Assembly: GCA_016721605.1 (NCBI GenBank)
Contig: JADKHS010000036.1
Coordinates: 86,693 to 150,692, forward strand
Length of the DNA stretch: 64,000 bases
Origin: Nitrosomonadales bacterium
Lineage (GTDB): Bacteria > Pseudomonadota > Gammaproteobacteria > Burkholderiales > Gallionellaceae
Direction: 5' to 3'
Part shown: piece after piece, positions 38,903 through 48,914 of the stretch
How positions within the stretch are numbered: the stretch's first letter is position 1
How the letters are laid out: each line of letters starts with the position of its first letter
Position numbers and translations under genes: made by a program
The notes under the pieces: generated by a model
What the model saw: the letters and a program-made list of their open reading frames with translations, nothing else
What the model was told of the DNA's origin: nothing
Databases searched by the model: none

Positions 38903-39841
38903 ATGCATACCCTCATCTGTGGCTCCTTAGCTTACGACGTCATCATGGTGTTTAACGACCAGTTCAAAAACCACATCTTGCCCGAGCAGATACACATCCT
39001 GAATGTCTCTTTTTTGGTGCCGGAGATGCGTCGGGAGTATGGCGGCTGTGCGGGTAACATTGCCTATAATTTAAAATTGCTCGGCGGTAATCCGCTGATC
39101 ATGGCGACGGTAGGTGATGATTTTGGCCCTTACACCTCACGCCTGGATAAATTAGGTTTGTCACAACAATATATTCGCTATGTACCGGATAGTTTCACTG
39201 GCCAAGCTTTTATTACAACCGATCGGGATGATAATCAGATTACGGCCTTCCATCCTGGCGCAATGGGCTTTTCTGAACAAAACCATGTGTACGATGCTAA
39301 GGGGGTCACGCTTGGCATTGTGTCTCCAGATGGGCGTGCAGGTATGCTGCAGCACGCGCAGGAATTCCATGCGGCGGGCATTCCCTTCGTGTTCGATCCG
39401 GGACAAGGGATGCCGATGTTTAGCGGTGATGAGTTATTAAACTTCGTCAAGCAGGCGGATTATGTGACGGTGAATGACTACGAAGCCAAGCTATTGCAGG
39501 ATAAAACCGGCAAAAAAATTGAAGAACTCAGTAAGTTGACACAGGCTTTCGTCATTACCCTTGGTGCACAAGGATCCCTCATTTATGCGGATGGCAAAGA
39601 AGTACGCATCCCAACGCCCGTGGCCGAGACATTGCTTGACCCCACTGGCTGCGGTGATGCGTATCGTGCCGGCTTGCTGCATGGTATTCAGCAAGGTTGG
39701 GATTGGGATACCACTGGACGACTTGCTTCTTTGCTAGGCTCACTGAAAATCGCCAGTCGTGGCGGGCAGAACCACAAGCCAACGCGCGACGAGCTTTCTA
39801 CGTTGTTCCAGAAAAATTTTGGCTATTCCATTAATTTGTAA
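38903..39841 (+). CDS. PfkB-family carbohydrate/nucleoside kinase
   Basis: Ribokinase-fold kinase of 312 residues, intact. The family signatures are GGCAGNIAYNLKLLGGNP near the N-terminus and the C-terminal anion-hole/catalytic motif DPTGCGDAYRAGLLHG, with Asp in the GCGD segment as the base. The N-terminal LICGSLAYDVIMVF and the lid segment resemble adenosine-kinase-like members. The substrate cannot be fixed from sequence alone (adenosine or a sugar). Confidence 0.85.
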   Translation: MHTLICGSLAYDVIMVFNDQFKNHILPEQIHILNVSFLVPEMRREYGGCAGNIAYNLKLLGGNPLIMATVGDDFGPYTSRLDKLGLSQQYIRYVPDSFTGQAFITTDRDDNQITAFHPGAMGFSEQNHVYDAKGVTLGIVSPDGRAGMLQHAQEFHAAGIPFVFDPGQGMPMFSGDELLNFVKQADYVTVNDYEAKLLQDKTGKKIEELSKLTQAFVITLGAQGSLIYADGKEVRIPTPVAETLLDPTGCGDAYRAGLLHGIQQGWDWDTTGRLASLLGSLKIASRGGQNHKPTRDELSTLFQKNFGYSINL

Positions 39842-39860
39842 TTTCTTTTGGGCGCCCCCA

Positions 39861-39901
39861 CCTTTCTTGCCGTTTGTGGGAAGAACAAGCGGCAAGAAAG
39901 G
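39861..39901. terminator. Long hairpin between convergent genes
   Basis: CCTTTCTTGCCG (39861-39872) is perfectly complementary to CGGCAAGAAAGG (39890-39901), a 12-bp stem. It lies between the convergent ends of the PfkB kinase and yggX. It lacks a downstream T tract on either side, so it may block transcription or protect 3' ends rather than act as a classical terminator. Confidence 0.5.
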
Positions 39902-39958
39902 CTGAGTGATTTGAAATTTCTTAAGCTGATGGCTGCCTTGATGGTGTATCGACTATGG

Positions 39959-40231
39959 CTATTTGCCCGGTGGTACATAGCCGGAAGGCATTTCCGCGCC
40001 ATCTCCAAAGAAATGATTTTCCATTTGTTGGGCTAAATACTTGCGCGCATGGGCTTCCGCGAGATTTAAGCGGTTTTCATTGACCAACATGGTCTGGTGT
40101 TTGAGCCACGCGGCCCAAGCGTCTTTCGAAACCTGCTCGAAAATGCGTTGCCCCAACGCGCCAGGGTATGGCGCGCGTTCCAGTCCTTCTGCTTCGTGGC
40201 CTAATTTGATGCACTGCACCATTCTTGTCAT
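39959..40231 (-). CDS. yggX: Probable Fe(2+)-trafficking protein YggX
   Basis: Small cytosolic protein of 90 residues linked to protection of Fe-S clusters from oxidative damage. The N-terminus MTRMVQCIKLGHEAEGLERAPYPG with the single cysteine, followed by LGQRIFEQVSKDAWAAWLKHQTMLVNENRLNL, is highly characteristic. Intact; located 94 bases downstream of argA on the same strand. Confidence 0.93.
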   Translation of the reverse strand: MTRMVQCIKLGHEAEGLERAPYPGALGQRIFEQVSKDAWAAWLKHQTMLVNENRLNLAEAHARKYLAQQMENHFFGDGAEMPSGYVPPGK

Positions 40232-40325
40232 TATTAAGTTCTCCGATTATTTAGTTTAGCGTTTCAATTTTGACATCAATCACCAACACCCGCAAAGATT
40301 CAACTTCGTTCCATGCACAATTTGA

Positions 40326-41651
40326 TTATTGATTTTTCAGAAATACTTTGGAGCGGCGCTGATAGTTGTAAAGCATTTTTTTCTGCGTAGGCAATTGCCC
40401 GACGTCCGTTTCTTTGAATCCCCGTTCAATAAACCAGTGGGCAGTGCGCGTAGTCAGCACAAATAATTTGTGTAAGCCTTGTGCTTGGGCCTCGGCCAGG
40501 ACGTGCTTAAGCAGGATGTCGCCGTAACCTTGTTTGCGGTAATTGGTTTGCACGGCGAGGCAGGCAAGCTCGGCGGCTTGCTCTTCGATAAATGGATACA
40601 ATGCGGCGCAGCCGATGATGCGGTGGTCATGTTCCAGCACCACGAAACGCCCGATTTCACGCTCCAGGCGCTCGCGGTCACGCCGCACCAAGATGCCTTC
40701 GGCTTCCAATGGTTGTAGCAGCTGCAAAATGCCGCCTACATCATTAATAGTGGCATCACGTAACGTATTGAGTGTACTTTCTACCACCATGCTGCCGATG
40801 CCGATATCACTGAACAGTTCTTGTAAAATGGCACCGTCAATATGGCGGCTGATTAGATGTGTCCGAGCTACGCCTGCTTCGCAGGCATGCACTGCGCAGG
40901 GCAGAAATAGCGATACATCTTCCGGTAATTTGCCTTTTTTGGACAAAATTGTATTGGCGTCGGCTACGGTTAATTCACGCAGTAAATTGCCGTTCTTATC
41001 CTGTATACCGTCCATCTCCATCAGAAAAATCAGCTTATCTGCGTCGAGCGCGATAGCGGTGCGCGTCGCAACTTCTTCCAGCGTCAGGTTGAACACCTCA
41101 CCGGTAGGCGAATAACCAAGCGGTGAAAGCAAAATTACCTCGTTGTGCCCAAGCCGGTTTTTAATGGCTTCAACATCTATTTTGCGTACGGTGCCCGTAT
41201 GCAGTAAATCTACACCATGAATGACGCCCATCGGTTGGGCGGTGATGAAGTTGCCACCTGCCACGCGGATATCAGCGTTAGCCATGGGCGAATTCGCCAA
41301 GCCCATCGACAGCAGGGCTTCGATTTCTAACCGCACGCGCCCCACCGCTTCTTTTACGCATTGCATGGTTTCCGAAGTGGTCAGGCGGATACCATGATGA
41401 TAGTGGTCTTCAAGATTGTTGCGCGATAAATGCCGCTCTATTTGTGGGCGGGCGCCATGTACCAAGACAAGGCGCACACCCAAACTGGAAAGCAGGTTAA
41501 GGTCGTGGGTCAACTCGATAAACTTACCGTCCGCTACGACTTCACCGCCGAACGCGACCACGAAAGTGCGGCCACGGAAGGCGTTGATATAAGGCGCAAC
41601 CGAACGAAACCAGGCAACGAATTCAGTAGGAGGCACGGGGCTATACGGCAT
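40326..41651 (-). CDS. argA: Amino-acid N-acetyltransferase (N-acetylglutamate synthase)
   Basis: First enzyme of arginine synthesis. 441 residues, intact. The N-terminal amino-acid-kinase-like domain carries FVVAFGGEVVADGKF and LVLVHGARPQIERHL and binds the arginine inhibitor in the family. The C-terminal GNAT domain has the acetyl-CoA loop NYRKQGYGDILLKHVLAEA. The N-terminus FVAWFRSVAPYINAFRGRTFVVAFGG is typical of proteobacterial ArgA. Confidence 0.94.
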   Translation of the reverse strand: MPYSPVPPTEFVAWFRSVAPYINAFRGRTFVVAFGGEVVADGKFIELTHDLNLLSSLGVRLVLVHGARPQIERHLSRNNLEDHYHHGIRLTTSETMQCVKEAVGRVRLEIEALLSMGLANSPMANADIRVAGGNFITAQPMGVIHGVDLLHTGTVRKIDVEAIKNRLGHNEVILLSPLGYSPTGEVFNLTLEEVATRTAIALDADKLIFLMEMDGIQDKNGNLLRELTVADANTILSKKGKLPEDVSLFLPCAVHACEAGVARTHLISRHIDGAILQELFSDIGIGSMVVESTLNTLRDATINDVGGILQLLQPLEAEGILVRRDRERLEREIGRFVVLEHDHRIIGCAALYPFIEEQAAELACLAVQTNYRKQGYGDILLKHVLAEAQAQGLHKLFVLTTRTAHWFIERGFKETDVGQLPTQKKMLYNYQRRSKVFLKNQ

Positions 41652-41821
41652 GTTTTATCTGTGTGCTAGCGGATTGAGAAAATGAAGTCATGAAAAATGG
41701 ATTTCATCGCAGCGGAATTGTAATTGTGTCGCTGTTGATTTTACCCCAGAACAACCCCGATTTTCGCCTATTAGCGAGGTGTATTTTAAAGACTAAGAGC
41801 AGTATTTCTTGGAGGAGGTGT

Positions 41822-41930
41822 ATGAAAAACAGTTTGTTACAAAACGGACAGGCGTAACAAGCGGAGGTACATGACTGGTGTGTGGGCGTGTAGGGGACAC
41901 TGCTTTCTTGAGCCTGGCCACTTTAGTTAA
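41822..41930 (+). other. Two tiny reading frames with strong ribosome-binding sites upstream of kup
   Basis: GGAGGAGGTGT precedes ATG 41822, which opens an 11-codon frame ending at 41857. A second strong site CGGAGGTAC precedes ATG 41871, which opens a 19-codon frame ending at 41930. Neither peptide resembles a known family. They could be leader peptides or relics of a deleted gene's start. The rest of the argA-kup gap (41670-42080) shows no supported gene. Confidence 0.35.
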
Positions 41931-42080
41931 CCATGCTTGAAATGGTTTCCGTTAGACATTTGCAATTCATTTGTCTTATCGAGAGCAACTAACTTGATGT
42001 CATCTGGTAGTGCCATTTGTTTTTTTAATTGATTACGCGTAGAGTTTCGCCCCCGTTGAGTCAGGTGGAAAGTAGAGTAT

Positions 42081-43947
42081 ATGGGCAGCCCACAAACGCA
42101 GCAAAATCTCGCTACTCTTATGTTGGGCGCAATTGGTGTGGTGTATGGCGATATCGGCACCAGCCCCCTCTATGCGCTGAAGGAAACCTTCGCGGGACAT
42201 CATCCTCTGCCAATCGTCGAAGCCAACATCCTTGGTGTTCTCTCGATAATGTTCTGGACCATCATGGTATTGGTGTCACTAAAATACGTGACCATCATTA
42301 TGCGGTCGACAATCATGGTGAAGGAGGCTCATTGGCTTTGCTAGCCTTGGCGAGCGAATTACATTCCGACAGACCCAAATCTAAGTGGGTATTCGTAATG
42401 CTAGGAGTGTTTGCCGCCGCATTGTTTTATGGTGATAGCATGATTACACCAGCCATTTCGGTGCTATCGGCCGTTGAAGGTCTGAATGTTATCGCACCTG
42501 AACTAAATAGCTATGTGCTGCCGATTACCGTCATGGTGCTTACCGCATTGTTCTTGGTTCAGAAACGGGGTACTGGCGCGATGGGAATGGCATTCGGCCC
42601 CATCATGATCCTTTGGTTCTCAATCTTGGGCGTTTTAGGTGTTTTATCCATAGCCAAAAGTCCGCACGTACTTTTGGCACTCAATCCTGTTTATGCCTAT
42701 CAATTTCTTTTTCTTGACCCCTGGCTTTCATTTCTGACCCTTGGCTCAGTCGTGCTTGCCGTCACGGGTGGCGAAGCCCTGTATACCGACATGGGACACT
42801 TTGGGCGGTTTCCAATTAGGCTGACCTGGTTCTCCTTTGTGCTCCCCGCGCTGGTATTCAATTATTTCGGGCAAGGCGCACTATTGCTAGACAATCCACA
42901 GGCTGTCAAAAATCCATTCTTTCTGCTGGCTCCTGAGTGGGCATTGATCCCTATGGTGTTGCTTGCAACTGCGGCAACGGTGATTGCTTCGCAGGCAGTG
43001 ATTTCAGGCGCATTTTCGGTGGCAAGTCAGTCGGTGCAGATGGGATTTTGCCACGAATGGAAATCCGCCAAACTTCCAGTAAAGCGCATGGTCAGATTTA
43101 CGTCCCATTTACTAATTGGACGCTATATCTGGCGGTGGTTTATTTGGTCTTAACCTTTCAGAACTCCAGCAATCTGGCGGCCGCCTACGGTATTGCTGTT
43201 ACTGGGACGATGACGATCGACACGATACTGATTGCCTTTGTGCTGGTCGCTTGGCGTTGGTCCCCATTTCTGGTTACTCCTCTGATAGGCACATTTCTTT
43301 GTGTTGACTTAGCCTATTTTGCGGCCAATGCCATAAAAATTCCACAGGGCGGTTGGTTCCCGTTGGGCATCGCTCTCGTTTCATTTGTGGTCCTCACTAC
43401 ATGGAAGCGCGGAAGAAAATTGTTGTTCGAGGAGATTGCACGTCGATCCATCCCTATTCAGACAATTGTGGATTATGTGGGCGAAGTCAATCGGGCACGC
43501 GGAACCGCCGTTTTCTTGGTCGGCGTTAATGAGGGGGCGCCTGCCGCATTACTACACAACCTAAAACACAACCAAGTGCTGCACGAACGCAACGTTTTGC
43601 TTTCCGTCATTATTGAAGACAAACCTTTTGTTACGAAGGGCAACCGCCTGTTAATTAATGACCTGGGCAAGAGCTTTTATCGGGTGAAGGTTTTCTATGG
43701 ATTCATGCAAACTCCCGATGTACCTGCCGCTTTGGATTTATGTGCGCCGTTGGGGTTGTCATTTGACATGATGGATACAACTTTCTTTACATCCCGCGCT
43801 TTGATCGTGTCAGCGCCGACTCCCGGTATGATGAAATGGCGGGAACTGTTATTTATTATGATGTCGAAGAATGCGATGAATGCGACGGAGTTCTTTAAGG
43901 TCCCAACGAATCGGGTTATTGAAATGGGTACTCGGATAGAAATATAG
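42081..43947 (+). CDS. kup: Low-affinity potassium transporter Kup (two frame breaks)
   Basis: Inner-membrane K+/H+ symporter of the Kup/HAK/KT family. The N-terminus LATLMLGAIGVVYGDIGTSPLYALKETF is unmistakable. Frame breaks occur near 42304 (base missing, rejoining NHGEGGSLALLAL) and near 43046 (one T missing, rejoining PRMEIRQTSSKAHGQIYVPFTNW). FYGDSMITPAISVLSAVEGL and the C-terminal cytoplasmic part (VRGTA-like NRARGTAVFL, FFTSRALIV) complete it. The three open segments are 42081-42344, up to 43153, and 42937-43947. Reconstructed length ~622 residues is normal. Confidence 0.92.
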
Positions 43948-44147
43948 TTACCGCAAACATCCTGTCGGGATAGCATGGGGGTTTGATTTTTCGACTTCAA
44001 TAACCTTCTTGTTTAGTTCGTGCAACTTGTATCTTGGTTATTCCTGTCACTTACTGTTAATTTGTGGAATATATTTTCCTCAATATTCGTCACAGAATAT
44101 TTATTCCAGTGCCTCTCCAGAAGCCATGCCACTAAAAAAACAATGTA

Positions 44148-47121
44148 ATGATTAGCTACCTTAAAAAAAAATGGCTACTAACGGTAATGGTAACTTTGTC
44201 AGTTGTCGTCATCGCCGGAGGCGCTACCCGTTTTGTTTGGCCGCAAATAAAAATGGCGATGGCATCGCCCGTCTGCGAGGCGCGTGGCTCGGTGGATACG
44301 CCTAAAATTATCGATACAACCGGCCAAGCCAGCATTAATATTGAAGGCTGGGCAGCTGATGCCGCTGGAGTAAGCCATGTTGAGATGTGGGCGAATGGTA
44401 GGTTGCTCGCCAGTGTCAAGCCGAGCATCGCCAGGGCCGATGTGGCCTCAGCTTTTCCGCAATGTAAATTCCCAACCGTTTCCGGATATGCTTTTGCACT
44501 TGCGCGCGGGATTATTCCACCGCATACCTCAGCGTTGGAAGTGCGCGTGGTAAATGGTGGTGGCAGGGTATTTAACGCAGGCCGGGTATCCGTTAATTTT
44601 TTAAAGCCATTTGGGATGTTGGATGTTACCGAGCCGATCAAGGCTGATGGCCGTAATTTGATTAGTGGTTGGGTGGTGGCCGCCGGGCAAGTGCCGGTAA
44701 AAGTACGGGTATTGGCGCAAGATAAAGAAATGCTGGTGTTGTTGGCCAGTAATCAACGGGATGACGTTGCCAAGGTTTTCCCGGCTTGGACGCAGGCCGC
44801 AACCAGCGGTTTCGAGGGCGTGTTGCCGATGCATAAGCTGCCGCGCGGCAATTATCGCCTGAGAATTTTGTTCGAGGATGGCAAAGGGCATAACAGCGAA
44901 ATCGCCGGGCCGCAGGTGATCAACGATCTGCCGTTTGGTAAGGTATTGGCGCAACATGACAAAATGATGCCGCCTGGCACGATAGAGTTGCGCGCCTGGC
45001 TGGCCGATGAGCAAGGCATCCGGGCCGCCTATGCGGAAACTGAGACGGGTACGCCTCTCGGAAAAATGACGCTGACAAAAAATGGGCAGTTGCTCTCGGC
45101 TTTTTCAGACCCCCGTTTTAACCGTGACAAGGCGGGCGATGCGCCGCTCAGGACGGGTGATTTGTATGGCCTAAATGTACCTTCCGCTGGCGTACCGTCC
45201 GGCTTGCAGCGATTGCAGGTGCGAGTGGAAGATAATGCGGGCAGTACTGCGGTACTACCTGGGCCGTTGGTGCTCGACAAAAACCCGGCCATAAGGCAAG
45301 TCTGTTCTGGCGAGAAGTTGCGCGTATTTTATCCTGGCGGGGCGGTAGATTTCCGCGATAATTTTCGCCAGTTGCAGGAATTACGGGACATGACACAAGG
45401 CGGCTGTGTTGAAATCGGTTTTCGCGGGCGCGTTGAATATATGCGCACTACCAAGGGCAAGCAGGCCGATTATATATTTGACTCCAATTTTCCTGAGCGG
45501 CTGCGCAGTCGCAATGGTAAGGGTATGAGCGGTGAGTCCTTGAGTGAGTTACTCGATACTGCGTTACGCTTTCGCGCGCCGTTGATGATCACGCTGGATG
45601 GCGGCGTTTGGGCAGACTCCAAGTTTGCCGCGCCGGATTTGGATATTGTTGATATGTTGGAACAAGACGAACGCGCCGTGCAATGGAATCAGTTCGGCAA
45701 GTCTGAGCCAGACGACGCCCTGAAAAGTTTGGCCGGTGCCACCGACAGCCCGGAATTGGCACGCATGATGAGCCTGAATCACTATAACCGCCGTTTTCTG
45801 GATTACAAAAAGCGTAACCTGCAAGCCGCTGTGCGTGAAATTGTTAAATTCAACCAGACGCATCCCGCCAGTTATGTGATGATCAACCTTGACCCGGATG
45901 AGTATATCAATCCGTGGTTCTATCAAACCCAGTGGTACGACTACAATCCGGACACATTGCGCCAATACCGCGAATGGCTGTTCCACCTCGGCTCATACGC
46001 AAATGGTGGCGAACTCGCCTTCTCCCGACACGAACCCGGACTGACTCTGGCCGACGTAAACCGTCTCGCCAAGCAATCATGGAAGGACGTTAGCGCCGTT
46101 GAACCGCCACGCAAGTCCATCGATTACGGCGATCAATGGCAGCAATTATGGACGCAATTCAGGCGTCATTTAGTGGCGCGCCATTATGACGACCTCGCTG
46201 CCTGGGCAGTAGAGGCAGGCTTGCCGCCAGCGCGCATCTATACCAGCCAAACTTTTATCCAGGCGGATGTCGCAGTAAGCATCACTGATCATGCCAATGG
46301 CTGGAATGACCAGGCCGGGGTGTCGATAGAAGGCGCCAAGCCACGCCAAGGCCATTTGGGCGTGATTTTGTATGGCCCGGGCAGCCGCAACGAAGGCAAG
46401 CCGCGCAGCGGCAGCAGCCTCATCGACAACATCCGGCGCACCGATCCTGAATGGGGTGTAGTGGAATTCCATCCCGCCACGATTGCGTTTCCAGAAAAAT
46501 TGCCAGACCACACGGAGTCTTATGCCACCATGCAGGCGCTGATAAACGGTGGTGCGCATTTCCTGTCACCGATGTGGGGCAGTTACGTGGGTGACCGCAT
46601 GGTGCACCCAAATAATTTCAAGGCCTACGATGTGATGGAAGGCTCGGCCTATGAATATCAATTCGTCTGGTGGCTGCGCGCAATGCAAGCCTGGCCGGTT
46701 GGCAGCCTGTTTTACCCGTTCGGCAATGCTTTGGTGAAAAGCAATGATGGCTGGACTCCGGCAGCAGAAACACAATTGATAAGCAGTTATGGCGAGCTGC
46801 ACCTGACGGGCGAAGGTGCGCGCATCGGCCTGGTTTCACCGCAGTGGGAAACGCGCTATTTGACGGCGCCGACTGAGCTCGTCATAACTGGAAGTTGGCC
46901 GCAGCAAACCAGAGCATCAGCCGTGTTATTACTGGAGAATGGCGAAAAGCTGTCCTGTTTACTCCAGTCAATTGGGACAAAACAGGGCACGCTGTCTTTT
47001 CCCTGCGGCTCAAAAACGGCAGCTGTCGCGCTTGACGTTGGAGTGGCAGCTACCTGCTGCGCAGCAAAAAGCGGGTGTCAAGATAAGTGACGTAGCGTTT
47101 AAACCTGCTGAGCGTCGTTGA
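44148..47121 (+). CDS. Membrane-anchored extracytoplasmic protein with Ig-like repeats and glycoside-hydrolase-like domain
   Basis: Large protein of ~990 residues, not firmly assigned. One N-terminal membrane helix (residues ~8-30, WLLTVMVTLSVVVIAGGA) anchors it facing the periplasm. Residues ~45-400 form three Ig-like units (INIEGWAADAAGVSHVEMWANG; ISGWVVAAGQVPVKVRVLAQ; IELRAWLADEQGIRAAYAE). The rest looks like a TIM-barrel hydrolase-type domain with acidic motifs such as MINLDPDEYINPW and GVSIEGAKPRQGHLG. Near the 3' end two compensating shifts (about 46955 and 47028) restore FTPVNWDKTGHAVFSLRLKNG and LTLEWQLPAAQQKAG, ending at 47121 instead of 47090. It precedes the GT41 cluster, suggesting a role in glycan handling. 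Confidence 0.6.
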
Positions 47122-47180
47122 TTTCATGTGTAGAAAGCATCTAGTACCCTTGAGTCAATTTTTTTAGGGTGTCATTTGCT

Positions 47181-48212
47181 CTAAGAATTGAGATTTTTTT
47201 CTGGTTTTTGAACCGTTATGTAGGGCTCTTCTACAGCCAAGTCCAGAATACTGTATGGCTGTAACGCTGCATCATACTCAACTATTTCGCTGGTTCTGAT
47301 TGCCGCACGGATTAAAATGTATCCATAGCTTCGCAATTCTTTTTCAAAATCAGCCAGGCGAATAGGATTAAGCTCTTTGTAAAAACGCCAATAATCTTCA
47401 TTGGTGACATTAAAACCTGAACGATCCATGATTGTAGGTTTTGTGGTCATTACCATTTCCTTTAAATCCGCTTCTGGAATGCGCAGATGCAGGTGTGGTG
47501 TCGGATCGAATTCGCCCAAATGGCTTCCTATCGCCGAATAGTACAAGCCAGGGGCGACGAAAAATAATCCACCTGGTTTTAATACCCGATAAACTTCGTC
47601 CAGTGTTTTGCGATATCCGCCTGCAATATGTTCAAGCGAGCCCCAAGAGATGACAACGTCAAAACTTTCGTCGGCATAGGGGATTTCCTCGCAGCTTTGT
47701 TGCAAGAAAGTAAAGTTGTCAGGCATTTTTTGCAAAGGCAGGCCGTTTTCTTCGCAGACTCTGGGTAATTCTTTTATGTAATCCACAATATCCAGGGCGA
47801 CGAGTTCTTGTGGCTGATAGCGTAGAACGATGCTCAAATCTGTAATTCCTTCGCCCGCACCGATATCCAAAATTCTGCCATGCAGTTTTTCAGAATTGGC
47901 GAGACAAAGCTCTCCAATGACTTTTGCGGCATGACAAAAATGGCGATGAAACCAATTGGTCATACCTTGACGCCATGACAGCTGATTTAAACGCGCTTCT
48001 GTTTCAGGATGGGTACTCCACGTACCTAACAAAAGTTGCTGCGCTGACTCAATCCCGTTGATGGAAAACAACTGCAATGAATCCGGTGTACGAACCTTGC
48101 TTACTGTTCCCCCATGAAACTCCAAGTTCATAATTGCCCGGCGGAAGTGATACGGGCCATTCAAAATTGAAGCAGAACTCGCCACGTGGCAACCAAGGCA
48201 GAAATATTCCAC
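47181..48212 (-). CDS. SAM-dependent methyltransferase (class I)
   Basis: Class I methyltransferase with SAM motif I ILDIGAGEGITDLSI, motif II ELVALDIVDYI, the FDVVISWGSLEHIAGG post-motif and VYRVLKPGGLFFVAPG, typical of Methyltransf_11. The upstream part of this frame overlaps the Wzt-C-like frame by 164 bases. Deleting one T-equivalent at 48117-48119 would fuse the two into one ~408-residue protein reading NYELGV, then HGGTVSKVRTPDSLQLFSING. I think the fusion is real, because the join completes the Wzt-C fold. Otherwise the start is ATG 48131 or later. The substrate is unknown; probably a sugar or glycan end. Confidence 0.78.
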   Translation of the reverse strand: MEYFCLGCHVASSASILNGPYHFRRAIMNLEFHGGTVSKVRTPDSLQLFSINGIESAQQLLLGTWSTHPETEARLNQLSWRQGMTNWFHRHFCHAAKVIGELCLANSEKLHGRILDIGAGEGITDLSIVLRYQPQELVALDIVDYIKELPRVCEENGLPLQKMPDNFTFLQQSCEEIPYADESFDVVISWGSLEHIAGGYRKTLDEVYRVLKPGGLFFVAPGLYYSAIGSHLGEFDPTPHLHLRIPEADLKEMVMTTKPTIMDRSGFNVTNEDYWRFYKELNPIRLADFEKELRSYGYILIRAAIRTSEIVEYDAALQPYSILDLAVEEPYITVQKPEKNLNS

Positions 48213-48408
48213 CTAGATGCGTATCAGAAGCTACTAAATAGGTGTCAGTTCCTTCACGGCGAATGAATAAGCGCATAACAGGATCAAAAATACATATGTC
48301 CCGAATGTGAAGCTTCATCTGAACTTTTATGATCTGCCCTTTTTGATACATATTAGCGATAGGCTGGACATTTAATTCTGCAGGATCAATGTTGTTTGGT
48401 TGATTCAT
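48049..48408 (-). CDS. Wzt C-terminal-like (polysaccharide-binding) domain, probably N-terminal half of the adjacent methyltransferase
   Basis: Short frame of 119 residues. It resembles the carbohydrate-binding C-terminal domain of ABC transporter ATPase Wzt: KGQIIKVQMKLHIRDICIFDPVMRLFIRRE, then GIFLPWLPRGEFCFNFEWPVSLPPGNYELGVS. In Wzt this domain recognises the terminal modification of the O-antigen, often added by a methyltransferase. Here it appears to be fused to a methyltransferase through a frame break at 48117-48119. No ABC ATPase portion is present. Alternative: a separate small protein translated in the overlapping frame. Confidence 0.6.
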   Translation of the reverse strand: MNQPNNIDPAELNVQPIANMYQKGQIIKVQMKLHIRDICIFDPVMRLFIRREGTDTYLVASDTHLGGIFLPWLPRGEFCFNFEWPVSLPPGNYELGVSWGNSKQGSYTGFIAVVFHQRD

Positions 48409-48914
48409 TTGGATTCTTCGGTAAGTTTAATTAAGCGGTTTGGGATTGATTCATTGAAAATTTAGGTAACCACGGCAACGAATCATGGCCAGCAGAGATA
48501 ATGCTATTTGCCGCATGTTTGTTGTGCAAAACAGGTATTAGTTTCGGGGTGCCCAAATAAATCAAAGCTCGCTGTGGAATCTGACGGAACCGCATTTTTG
48601 CTATACTGCGTCCTTCTTCTCGGCATGTGGTAAGGCTTTGATGTCTTTTCTAGTTGTGGCTGAGGCGCATTTCGTTTTAGCTTGCAAAAGAGTGCTTCAC
48701 TCTCTTCCCTTGCCCACGCTCGTTGTAAATTATATACGCAATCACTGCTACTCGGAGAATTGAGTACCAGACATTAACTTCCCCATCGGCAGCAAAATAG
48801 TGAAGAACGTTATTTGAGGTGTCGGAAGGATTTTTTTGAGACAGCAGTGGAGTATTGCGTTTTGAATTAGGATTCGCGTCTATGGGTAGTTAATGCTGTT
48901 TATGTAGGCATATC
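48409..48914. other. 506-bp intergenic region before the GT41 cluster
   Basis: Divergent spacer between the Wzt-C/methyltransferase gene and the first TPR-GT41 gene. I see no supported gene. A small stem AGAGTG/CACTCT lies near 48690-48704, and a TATACT-like -10 sits near 48600. The promoters of both flanking genes must be here. Confidence 0.5.

Noticed and set aside
41927..42160. Minus-strand frame across the start of kup
   Set aside because: Shadow of the real kup N-terminus; no family resemblance.
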